Shown here: piece after piece, positions 1 through 9,839 of the stretch
How the letters are laid out: each line of letters starts with the position of its first letter
How positions within the stretch are numbered: the stretch's first letter is position 1
Notes under the pieces: model-generated
Databases searched by the model: none
What the model was told of the DNA's origin: nothing
The model's input: only the letters and a program-made list of their open reading frames with translations
Assembly: GCA_025677815.1 (NCBI GenBank)
Contig: JAIXMP010000078.1
Span: forward strand, 1 to 29,743
Length of the DNA stretch: 29,743 nt
Source of the DNA: Phascolomyces articulosus
Taxonomy: Eukaryota > Mucoromycota > Mucoromycetes > Mucorales > Lichtheimiaceae
Direction: 5' to 3'
Program-made: the position numbers and the translations under genes

Positions 1-568
1 GTAGTTCTTGGCAAAAGTGCTTGTATATAATAAGGGTCATGTTACTATTTAACTGAAAATAAGAGCAACAATAATGCAGTATTTCTCACCATGATATTAA
101 TACAGATATATGCTTCAAGAAGTACTGGTGTATTTGCATATCTACTGATGAAGAATAAAAATAAGAAAAAGGTGTAAATATTAAAAATTATGTGAGAAGA
201 ATGAAAAACGTGATAAATAAATTGGGAAAAAGGAGCAGTGCCAAGCTGCAAGAGAAAAAAAATAAATGAATATTCCATATTTAGTAATCCATATTCAAAA
301 GAAGTTGTTGCAGGTGTAATTCATTTATTTATGATCGATGAAAACCTTCGGCTATGATTACTATTGAATATCTGCCAAGAATAAATGAATAAAGAGTAAA
401 GAAGATAATGATATTGTTATTGTATATTGTATTAAAATCATATGCTATTTTTATTTGCCTCCAGAGATAAAAACATATAAATACAGATGAAAAAAAAATA
501 ACAATTAATATCAAACTTACCATCTACTTACCTACTTACACTACTTTATTCCAACAACTTTATACATC
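1..568. other. AT-rich flank upstream of the first transposase
   Basis: No supportable gene. The short minus-strand open frames here are low-complexity and hydrophobic, and look like chance frames in AT-rich DNA. I could not find a GGAATC-rich terminal repeat matching the 6221-6367 foldback, so the left end of the first element either lies before the window or is lost. The last 60 bases before the ATG at 569 are pyrimidine-rich, consistent with a 5' leader. Confidence 0.5.
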
Positions 569-3500
569 ATGAGCACTCCTGCCACTACAAACATGTATAG
601 GTGCTACTGTGAAATTTGCCAGCAACGTAACCCTGGATATGGTGTTCTTTTAACTGAAAGGACCTATCAAGACCATTGGGCCGCTTCTTTGGATAGGGCG
701 ACTGCTGCAGATTATAATCGCCATGATGATGGTGGTGGTATGTAGCATATTCTGTATTGGTAAATGTAAAATATACTGTTGCAGGATATTGATATAATGA
801 AAATGATATAGATGATGATATGCCAATGGATGAATCTATATCCGATTTTGATATCCAAGTTGATATCCCTGTACAAGAAGCCAGTGTGGATGACGACGGA
901 GGTGATAACATTGGTGATGACACCATGATAGAAACTATACATGACGAAGGTATGTCGACCACCAATTAATTTTTTCTAATACCATTAAAATTAAATACCT
1001 CCATTTGCTCATAAAAAAACGTATTGTTACAGATAGGTGATGTGATTCCATCTGAAAGTTTTTTCGACCCTGAACGTGAAGTACATCATACTGTTGTTGA
1101 TGATGAAATGAATATGGCAGATGACGCCGAGTTTGATGTTGATGATACACAAGATGATGATCAGTATACCACTGATGTACATGGTAATGAAGGTATATAA
1201 ATATAAAAATAAATATCTATTAATTTATAAAAATAAAACAGTACGTACTAATAATATTTCCCAAAAAAAAATATAGATGATGATGCCAATATACCTTCTT
1301 CTATCAATGATCCACTCGATTATGTTCAACACCCTTTGATCTATGTCTTTGTATTTATTGTTCTTTTTCAGATCCATCATATATCCGAACGTACAGCCGC
1401 CATACTCATTAGTTTCATTGGAGTGTTGATTGGTGGTTATGCTGGAGAAATAGTTCGTCGTTCAGTACCAAAAACTATTGCTGCTATGAAAAAATGGATT
1501 GGTTTCAACAAGTTAACTACCGATTTTATAATGTACAGTGCATGCCCAACTTGTCATGCTATTTATCCCCTGCCTGGCCCAGAACGATGTACAGAACCAC
1601 ATCAACGTTTGGATGGAACACTTTGCGATACAGAATTATTAAAGCCATCGAATAACAACCATTCAAGAAGACCTTTGAAACAATACGCATATAATCCTTT
1701 GGAGCAAAGCTTGAGGCGGCTCTTTATGCGAAAAGGTTTCGAAGAAAATATCGAGCAGTAGAGAAACCGACCATATGTACCTGGTGTTTTCAACGATGTA
1801 TATGATGGCATGGCATGGCGTCACCTTAAAGATCCCAGACCTGGTTTTACTGATTTTCCATACGTGGAAGAACCTCGCTCTTTGATGCTCATGCTAAATG
1901 TCGATTGGTTTTCACCTTTTGATTCTTCATACACTGTTGGATGCATATACCTTATATGTAATAATATATCAAGAGACTCCAGATTTCGTCATGAAAACGT
2001 TATTCTCGTAGGTGTGATGCCTGGGCCAAAAGAACCAAAGGTATACCAGATAAATGAGTATTTACGCCCTCTTGTTGAAGATCTTCGTCGTTTGTATCAT
2101 GGTATCACGATTCCAACATATCAATGTCCAAATGGTACTCTCGTTCGTGCAGCTTTGTTCAATATTGCCTGTGATATTCCAGCAGCTCATAAAACAGCAG
2201 GATTTACTTCACATTCCAGCACCTGTGCATGTCACAAATGTACAAGGGAATTTGTTGTTTTTCCAGGCACCACCAAACTCGATTATTCTGGCCACACAAT
2301 TGACCGTCAAAATGGACTGCGCGATTATGACAGTAATAGACGAGCCGCACAAGAATGGTTGAACAATCCAGCAGATCGTAGGCGGATTGAACGTGAAAAA
2401 GGAACTCGATGGTCAGAGATCCACATGCTCGAATACTTTGATCCTGTCCGAAATGTATTGGTAGACCCACTGCATAACCTTTTTCTTGGAACCTGTAAAT
2501 GAATGGTTACTATTTGGAAGAATCTACACTAGTTTGAAGCAGAAGATCCATACACAAGAATGCAACAGGCAGCTGATGGTATCATCACTCCACCTGAAAC
2601 TCCATCAATAAAAATGCAAATTGGTTGTGAATTTGGATATATGAAAGGGAGTCACTGGAAAGCTTGGTGTTTGATTTACTCACCATTTGTCCTCAAGGAT
2701 ATCTTGCCACAAGACCATTTAACAAACTGGATGTATTTTGTCGATGCTGTCGTCTCATTGCCAAAGTATCGGTCAATTATACTGATATTGATGAAGCCAA
2801 CCAATTGTTCGAAAAGTTTATCCAAGGTACAACCAGATTGTATGGACCTTCATCAATAACTCCAAATATGCACCTCCATCTACATATGTAAGAAACAATC
2901 GAAGATTTCGGCCCAATGTACGCGTACTGGTTATTCTCTTTCGAGCGATATAATGGATTTATGAAGGATACCGAAACCAACCAAAAGGATGCATTTGAAT
3001 TAACGTTTATGAGGCGATTTATTGAAAGAACTGGTGCTCTTGACTTTGTTCGAAGTAAAGTTAGCCATCGTTTGGAAGAAGAAAATCATTTCGCCGAGTT
3101 GGAAATTCTGGAAAAGATTGCAGGTGAATCATCAGTTCGCCTCGATCAAGAAGATTTACAATTACTACAGCAACAAGAACAACAGACTGGCCCTTTTAAT
3201 CCACTTACGTTTGACCAGTTATCCAGTGACCCATTCATCGATGTAGTTGGGAATGAACCAATTCCAAAAGAAACTAGAACATCAATGCTTGGCGGTCGAA
3301 TCGTGCATTTGAATGACAATCTGTATGCATTGTTATTACAACATTACCGCAACATTATGATGATGTTGTTGATTTTCGCACTCCAATGGCAGAACGTTAT
3401 TGCACAAATGAGGTTAAAAAATTCCGAACGATCAAGATCTTTGGCCAAAAGTATGGTTCAGCTTCAACAGGGTCAACTCGAGGGTCATATATACAATCTC

Positions 3501-3837
3501 TTTTTATTAGAGAACAAGATAACAGAAGAACTGCGCGAATTAATAATACCAGAATTGAAGCATGGACAGGTCAGGTACACTTTTACTTCGTCATAATCAG
3601 AATAATGTGGAGCATTATTTTGCATATGTTCGCTGGTATCATACTGAAGCAAGACAGCATTTTGAAGTTGAAGGTCTTGAGGAATGGCGTAGAAGATTCA
3701 TGGCAGACGATTATCATTGTATTTTGCCCATACACAGAATATATTCCCAAGCTGCAATTGTAGCATATGGTCAATAAAGCAATCCTGATACAGCAAAAAT
3801 TGTTGTTATTCCAGCAGACCGTAGGATCCATATATAA
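569..3837 (+). pseudogene. Tnp2-like DDE transposase of element 1, multiply disrupted
   Basis: This would be the cut-and-paste enzyme of a CMC-type element. Four exons can be read: 569-737, 785-949, 1037-1192 and 1277 to about 3837. All three introns start with GTATGT or GTATAT, end in AG and are phase 1, which supports the model. The N-terminus has a Cys cluster (YRCYCEIC) followed by a long Asp/Glu-rich stretch. Exon 4 has CPTCHAIYP and CACHKC zinc-type motifs and candidate catalytic sites: LNVDWFSPF near 1890, VDPLHNLFLGT near 2461 and FERYNGF near 2940. The pattern D...D...E matches what I know of Tnp2/Plavaka-like families. Damage: stops at 790 (TGA), 1759 (TAG), 2500 (TGA), about 2530 (TAG), 2889 (TAA) and about 3775 (TAA), with frameshifts near 2775, 3357 and 3590. 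Several stops sit where relatives have Trp or Gln. Not functional as it stands. Confidence 0.85.
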
Positions 3838-3951
3838 TAGAAACACTGTTGAATTATTTATAATAATAAAGATGCAACAGAATGAACCAAAAAAAAAAAT
3901 AGTGAAAAAGAAAATAACTAATATAAAAAGAAGGGAGAGAAATACATATTT

Positions 3952-5031
3952 TTATTTTGCCCAGGAAGGGAACTCAGCTACAACATCCTGATCAATATTT
4001 TTCTCAACCACCCCACCGTCATCTCTGGTATATGACTTTTCACTCCTTTTGCATTCTTTCACTACTATACAACATGTCCAACTGCTTAAAATATTCATCA
4101 ACCTATAGATTAATGTCCAGTTTTTTTTTCAGTACATCGACCTAATACTAGAACACTTGCTATATACCCTTACAAAAAGAAACCTATTTATTTACGTTTG
4201 CATTATGGAACGATAGCTTCTGCTTATGCAAGACGTTGTTCGAATCGTCGTCCGACACCTCTGGTGACATGCACTCAATTCGAAGAAGCTTTTCACCCCC
4301 ATCATAATGCTCCTTCAATGATTCACGATGTTGGCGTTCAATTTTTGTATGGTATTGGAGTTTCTGATTAATATATTTACCTGTGAGCGTTTAAGTCTTT
4401 TATACTTATTCTGTCCTACATTTTATTCCATTATAATACTAACTTTCCAAACTCTTTTATAACGCTTCCTTCTTTGATCATCAGACTTTTTCTTTTAGGT
4501 GTCAATCTGGAAATTTTTTTCTGACCATCGAAAAACACCCAGATTTGATGGCGCAAGTCTCTATCATTCAATACACAACCATCAGGACTACCCTTACAAA
4601 ATGCAGAGATGATATTCAGCACTTCTTGATTGTGCGACGACCTAAACGTTTCTAGTAACGAAATCCATCGTCACCCAAAAACATTCCATGACGCATGTTG
4701 ATGTTTCGCTATATATTTTAAAAGAATAGGTATGTTACATATCTACAAAAGAAAAAGGACAACTAACAAAAGGGCTATCATACAATCACTTTTTGAACAT
4801 CCTCAACCTGGTGTTCAGGCGTATGACGTCAGTTTGTTGCTGGGTAGCTACCCTTGATGCTGCCATGCCATTCAACTGGATTTTCATAGCGACATTTTCA
4901 GCATGCAGTTGAGATTGAGCATCTTCAAGGCTATAGATACGATCACGCATACTGCTCAGATGCATTTGATGAGCATGCTGCTGACGACGATCATTAGTGG
5001 TGTTGTTATTATTGGAAGAAGAGGAAGACAT
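3952..5031 (-). pseudogene. Companion gene A of element 1 (coiled-coil, unknown family)
   Basis: I do not recognise a named family. Exon 1 (5031-about 4786) starts MSSSSSNNNN and continues as a Gln/Leu-rich likely coiled coil (SMRDRIYSLEDAQSQL). A second coding block (about 4690-4435) contains SHNQEVLNIISAF and LRHQIWVFFDGQKKIS, then, after a one-base shift, a basic segment QRRKRYKRVWK. A third (about 4380-4190) reads SLKEHYDGGEKLL and CMSPEVSDDDSN. The last ends VAEFPSWAK with TAA at 3952. At least three frameshifts and a TAG near 4640 break it. It converges on the transposase gene, an arrangement that suggests a DNA-binding or regulatory partner of that transposase, but this is inference. 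The evidence that it was a real gene is conservation of all blocks in copy B. Confidence 0.65.
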
Positions 5032-6220
5032 CTAGTAACAACAGTAAACAAAAATTAATCTCTCTGCTTTTAAGAGAAATGAATATTGATAGCTAGTAGA
5101 TATTTTTTTTTTACGTTAAAAGAATCACAATAAAAGCTTTCGATCAATTGAGGGAAAAAGGAAAGTGATGAACATGCAGTTTAAAAAGAGATGCTTTATA
5201 TGATACAACACTACCCGGACTAGTTATTTTTTTATGGTAATTATTATGCATATGGTATATAAACTTATATGTTTTATGATGCTTCTTTCTTTCTTTCTTT
5301 TTCTGATTCATAACTTTATGGTAAGTATTTTTTTTTCTTTTTGATTGTGTGGTTAACTGTATTCACATAGTTCTTCTTTCATTTTTTCTCTTATCTTTTA
5401 TTAGCTACCAAGTTGGTTTATCACCACCCAATGCTATTTTCTATTATATCACAGTCTTATTCAGTTCATTACAGAAGTTAAGTTTATTTTCCTTTTGGCT
5501 TTTGTAGCATTTTTCAGAGGTTACCTTTTTTCTTTATTCACTTTATTGGCATGTTTTCTTTATTTATTTTATAGAACCATTTTATATATCCACTTTTTTT
5601 CTCTTAGTATATAATATTTATTATAAGTACATTTTTTATTACATTTATATCATCCTATTTTTCATAGCCTTTCTTTTTTTTTCTCATTCATTAACACACT
5701 GATACATTTATTGATTGCTTTCTATAGGTAAAAAAATCTAAGCTGTCCTTCCGATTAATACTAGAAATAGATCTATACTGGATATCATTGCAATGCCCGA
5801 AATTTATCCTTTTCAATTTTTATTTAGTTTTGTAATATATTAATCATTTTCAACTCATTTGTATTTTATATCCACTTTCCATAGAATTATATTAGTGTAG
5901 TTTTTTATATACCCTTCCATAGAAATAGCTTTTCATTTTTTTATTAAAAATAAAATAATAAAAAATAATTTTTTTATCTACTACTCCTCTGTCTGATATA
6001 TACATATTTTTTTAAAAATTTTTGAAAAAAAAAAAAACTAAAAAAAAAATGCGATCTAGAACAACATTATCAACTACCCATATCATATATGGATATATTT
6101 CATTACCATATATATTAGATGGCATACATACATATACTGCATGCTATCATATGATTGACATAAAAAAAATAATACATGTAGATAAACTAGGCAGAAGGCA
6201 CCCCCAGTATATATTAATAC
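5032..6220. other. T-rich non-coding region upstream of companion gene A
   Basis: No credible open frame. The region holds CTTT repeats near 5284, poly-T runs and TATA-like strings. It is likely promoter plus subterminal sequence of element 1, because the equivalent stretch 8225-9500 is conserved in copy B in the same order and orientation. Confidence 0.55.
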
Positions 6221-6367
6221 TTTGCATTTAGGAATCTACTAGTGGATTCTTATGGAACTCAAGTTTGTATTTAGGAATCCCTATGTTGGGATTCCCAAAG
6301 GGGTTCTTAAGAATCCCTTTAAGAATCTATCACTCTTTTACCTGTGGATTCCTAAATAAAATTGCAG
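6221..6367. repeat. GGAATC/GATTCC foldback 1 (element 1 right end)
   Basis: The arm TTTGCATTTAGGAATC (6221-6236) faces GGATTCCTAAAT (6346-6357), which is followed by AAAATTGCAG. Between them are at least six further copies of GGAATC, GGATTC or GAATCC in both orientations. The same layout recurs at 9501-9611. It is either the terminal repeat of element 1 or a small foldback/MITE captured at both unit ends. Confidence 0.65.
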
Positions 6368-6722
6368 TGTATAGTGCATATATAATAGAAGTGCAATATA
6401 ATATATATATAATAAAAAGAATATAGAGATGAAGAAGATGATAGAAAAAAAGAAGTAAATAGTAAATAATGAGGAGAAAGTAGAAAAAGTAAAAAAAAAA
6501 TTATTTTGCCTATTAAGGGAACTGAGCTACAATTTCTTCACCAAGATCAATATCAACTAAACCACCATCAATTCTTTTATGTGCTTTTACCCCTTTTCCT
6601 TTTTTCCCCTACTCTCCAATGTATCCAACATCTGAAAATAGTCGTCTACCTAAATAATTGAATTAAAATGTTTTTCAGTACATTAATCTAATCCATAACA
6701 AAAAAAAAGTATGATTTGCCTA

Positions 6723-7090
6723 TGTAATAGTGCAGGCCTAACATTGTATACTTACAATCGGGTTCTGTTAGACACTGTGGAGGAAGCGCGAGAGATAATA
6801 GTAAGAGATAGAGAGAGAGGTAGTAACCGTAGTATATGAAGATAAAAAATGATATAGGATCTTGGTTTGTAAGATCCCTCTTTTTATATACATCGAAATA
6901 TAAGGGGCTATTCTAACGTCTACACTAATATCAATGATCTACATTTCTATCTAGAATATCTAATCCTTCTTATATTTCTATCTACAACCATCCATTCGTC
7001 CATCCATCATGTCCCTTTGATATCCTTGGATGTTGTGTCGATCAACGACCTTATGGGTTGTATATCGTCATAATGGTATGCACCATTACA
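6723..7090. mobile_element. Solo-LTR-like insertion, 368 bp, TSD GCCTA
   Basis: The ends TGTAATAGTGCA and TGCACCATTACA are inverted repeats with one mismatch and give the TG...CA termini of LTRs. Exact 5-bp duplications GCCTA flank it (6718-6722 and 7091-7095). The segment is absent from copy A at the aligned place and is less AT-rich than its surroundings. It has a TATA-like string at 6885 and no open frame. A solo LTR fits the 5-bp duplication and the TG/CA ends; a TIR element with 5-bp duplication is the alternative, because a 12-bp terminal inversion is long for an LTR. Confidence 0.75.
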
Positions 7091-7143
7091 GCCTATTTAC
7101 TTCAGTATTATAGAAGGACAGCTTCTGCTTCTGCAAAACACCA

Positions 7144-7402
7144 AGAAACATATAAGGATAATAGATATCTTCAAATAATAGTCATATGATTTAATTTCTA
7201 TAAAGAGAACATAATTTTTAAACTCAGAATAATTTTTGAAACCTAAAAATATTTTAAATTTTATATTAGTATTAAAATTAATAATAATAATGAATATAAG
7301 TAGAAAATAAAAACATTAAAAATATAACAAATTTATAGAAAAATATTAATTAATAAAAAAATTAAATAAAACATTTAAATAAATAAAAAATACAATGTTT
7401 CT
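7144..7402. mobile_element. MITE-like insertion, 259 bp, TSD CACCA
   Basis: Terminal inverted repeats AGAAACAT (7144-7151) and ATGTTTCT (7395-7402) are exact over 8 bp. The 5-bp duplication CACCA flanks it at 7139-7143 and 7403-7407. The interior is extremely AT-rich and non-coding. Copy A reads straight through the equivalent site (GCTTCTGCTTATGCAAGACG then TTCGAATCGTCGTCCG), so it is an insertion in copy B. The superfamily is not recognisable from such short ends. Confidence 0.7.
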
Positions 7403-8224
7403 CACCAGTTGAATCGTTGTCCGATACTTTGGGCGATATGCACTCCATACAGAGGAGTGCCTCTCTACTACCAAAGCATTCATTTAACAATTCAGTATTT
7501 AATCGCTGAATCTTTTGACAAGTTTAGAGTTTCTGGATAGCACATTTATCTGTAAATAATTATTCTTTATATCTATATCATTCAGTATTTTCATAAACTT
7601 AACACTAACTTTCCACATTCTTTTATAACGTTTTCTTTACATGGCAACATGAACTTTATCTTCGTTTGGACATTGGAACTCATCTCTTTGTCTAGTAAAA
7701 TACATATAGATCTGCATATGCAGTTCCTTATTATCTAGCATGCAACTAGTAGCACTTCCCTTATAATATGCCATGATGATACTCATCACCTCCTCATTAT
7801 GTGTCTTTCTAAACTCTTGGTTGTAGTCATAACCACCACCGCCCCAAACCATCAATACATGTCACTCAATAATATTATTCTATATATATTGAATAATTGG
7901 TATATTATACATCTATAGAAAAAAGATATTGAACTAAAAAAAATATGACTATACGATGACTATCTGCACATCTTTTTTATTAGGGCACTGTTGGAGCACT
8001 GGTGTTTCTGGTGCTTACTGCACTACCTGGTTTACCATTGCTGCTGACAAACCCTCGAGCTAGATTTTCATCGCAGCGTTTTCCACTTACATGAATGAAA
8101 GATCCATTTTGACGCAGCGAACATGTTCACGCGTGACATTAAATGTCAAGCGATCAGCATGCTGCTCACAACGATTACCTGTGGCGTTACTGTTGTTGTA
8201 ATTATTGGAAGAAGAAGAAGACAT

Positions 8225-9500
8225 CTAATAAAGAGGTAAACAATGATAACATTAATTTTTATGAGAGAAATGAGATGTTAATAGAGACTAATAGATGGTG
8301 TCATTTTTACTTTCAAAAGAATATGAATGAATTTTGACAGATAAGAAAAAAAACAAAGTAGATTAACTGAAGTAAAATAAACATAATGCTTTTATATGTA
8401 AACTGGATTAGATGATTGTTTATGGTAATAAGTATGCAGATGTGTATATAAATGTGATGTACCTCAATTGCTTCTCACTCTCTTTCTTTCCTTTTTTTTT
8501 TTTATGAAAAAAACAGTACTTTTCTTAATCGATTATTTTACAAGTAAGTACTCCCTCTTAATACTTTTCTTTTTCACAATGGTGGCAATGGAGTAGATTT
8601 ATAGTACTTTCAAATATTCTGTCGAATCATCCCCATCCACTTTCCTATTACTTGTTAGTTACTGAGTTAATATCCTATTATCCATCATAGTTTTCTATCA
8701 TATTTTTATATTTTGATATGTAAACACTGTCTTTGGTCTACTTCAGAAGTTAAGTATTCTGCTTTTTTTTCTTTTACTTTGGTTGTTTACAAATAGTGCG
8801 ATTATTTCTATGTTCCCATACTGATGCGTTTTCTTTTTTTTCCTTTATAGATACAATTACAATGGTATCGCTTTCCAACTTTACCACCATAGTATATATT
8901 GTAAGTATTCTTTTCATTATAGCCCCTTCAATATCATATGGACAACTGCATTTTTCCCTCACTCATTAACACATTCATTAGTTGTATACAGTAGATTAAA
9001 AATCAAGTTGCCTTTTGTTTTATAATTTAAGAAATCCATCTATATTGAATTCCTTTGATTACACTCAATTTTCTTTTGCTTCCCATCTATTTATTTCTTT
9101 TCCATCTGTAGATAGATTCTTTTATTAGATCCATTATTTTCATGATCATTTCATTTTTATAATCTATCTATAGAAATAATATTAATATAGTTTCATTTTT
9201 TTTACTAAAATTAAAATAATAAAATCATTTTTTTTCACTACTATTCTTTTGTGTGCTATGCCTATTTTTTATTTTTGCTATAAAAAAATGCATTCCTAAA
9301 CAGTTTCATTTAGTTGTAATAAATAATATAGACATAAATCGTTACTATATAGTATTCCTCGAAAGGCAATTATAAAATAATGCCTGATATCACATGGTTA
9401 ATTATATTTCACAAATGCATATCATTGTATATGCACATCATCATAAAAAAAATAATGCATGTAGACAAACTAGGTTGATACCTCTAATTTCTTTTTACTA
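8225..9500. other. T-rich non-coding region upstream of companion gene B
   Basis: Counterpart of 5032-6220. Open frames here are short and low-complexity. It holds GTAAGTA near 8543, GAAGTTAAG near 8746, TCATTAACACA near 8963 and a run of blocks shared with copy A down to the foldback. I see no gene. Confidence 0.5.
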
Positions 9501-9611
9501 ATTTGTATTTAGGAATCAGGAACTCAAAAAGTACCTAACTCTTATGGAACAATACTTTTTATTTAGGAATCAGGTACTTTTAGACTTCCTGATTCCGAAA
9601 TAAATTTGCAG
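9501..9611. repeat. GGAATC foldback 2 (copy B right end)
   Basis: ATTTGTATTTAGGAATCAGG opens the segment. TATTTAGGAATCAGG (9560-9574) pairs with CCTGATTCCGAAATA (9588-9602), a 15-bp inverted repeat with one mismatch and a 13-base loop. The right border AAATAAATTTGCAGT matches AAATAAAATTGCAGT at foldback 1. Confidence 0.65.
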
Positions 9612-9651
9612 TAGTATATTCCAGAATATGAGTTACTAAATTTAATTTATA

Positions 9652-9682
9652 GAGTTGCAGACAAAAATGTGTGACAAAATTT
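9652..9682 (+). repeat. Left TIR of Tc1/mariner element 1
   Basis: 31-bp terminal inverted repeat; its single mismatch to the right TIR is A for G at position 8. Confidence 0.92.
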
Positions 9683-9839
9683 TGCTTGAAAAAATCTCAC
9701 TTAATAAAGTTAAAGCATAGTGTAAAATGTGACTTTAGAGATATAAATTTTTGAACTCATCAGAACACGTAATTTCGAATAGTACCTTTTTTATAATATG
9801 TTGACAACATCTCAAAATTTAATAATCTCTAAAAGCTAA

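Larger units (their letters stand above)
569..6367. mobile_element. CMC (CACTA/Tnp2-like) element 1, decayed, left end not identified
   Basis: The element consists of a plus-strand Tnp2-like transposase, a minus-strand companion gene meeting it tail to tail (about 115 bp between the two stop regions), about 1.2 kb of T-rich upstream sequence for the companion gene, and a foldback of GGAATC/GATTCC motifs at the right edge. That these parts form one element is inferred from gene order and from copy B, which repeats everything right of about 3830. The left boundary given is only the transposase start codon. Confidence 0.5.
3832..6367. repeat. Segmental repeat, copy A
   Basis: Copy A of a roughly 2.5-kb unit repeated at 6376-9611. 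Shared landmarks in the same order are: an AATAATA-rich left edge beginning CATATATAATAGAA, the minus-strand companion gene, the pyrimidine tract after the start codon, GAAGTTAAG boxes (5475 and 8746), TCATTAACACA boxes (5688 and 8963), the string ATGTAGATAAACTAGG (6175) or ATGTAGACAAACTAGG (9459), and the terminal foldback. The copies are well diverged in non-coding parts. Confidence 0.75.
6501..8224 (-). pseudogene. Companion gene B (paralogue of companion gene A), disrupted
   Basis: Reads in the same block order as companion gene A. Exon 1 from 8224 starts MSSSSSNNYNNSN and contains VENAAMKI-stop-LEGL, aligned with AENVAMKIQLNGM in A. The block 7855-7606 contains THNEEVMSIIMAYYKG and, after a TAA, RKRYKRMWK. 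The last block contains RIDGGLVDIDLGEEIV and ends QFP-stop-stop-AK with TAA at 6501. Three aligned positions show the nature of the stops: CAG in A is TAG in B, CAA is TAA, and TGG is TAG. Two insertions (6723-7090 and 7144-7402) lie in its introns or 3' blocks. No function can be assigned beyond being the partner gene of a CMC-type element. Confidence 0.65.
6376..9611. repeat. Segmental repeat, copy B, carrying two later insertions
   Basis: Copy B of the unit at 3832-6367, in the same orientation and directly adjacent. It lacks the Tnp2 transposase. It is longer than copy A mainly because of the insertions at 6723-7090 and 7144-7402, neither of which has a counterpart in copy A. This dates both insertions after the two copies separated. 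It may be an internally deleted derivative of element 1 or a true tandem duplication. Confidence 0.7.

Noticed and set aside
45..523. Minus-strand open frames of 77 and 64 residues that look like membrane proteins
   Set aside because: Phe/Ile/Leu-rich translations are expected from A/T-rich strands; no start context or homologous look.
585..1150. Minus-strand open frames of 126 and 71 residues
   Set aside because: Shadows of the acidic plus-strand exons, where Asp/Glu codons read as Ser/Ile/His on the other strand.
8143..8337. 64-residue plus-strand open frame
   Set aside because: Lies antisense over exon 1 of companion gene B, which is supported by its paralogue.
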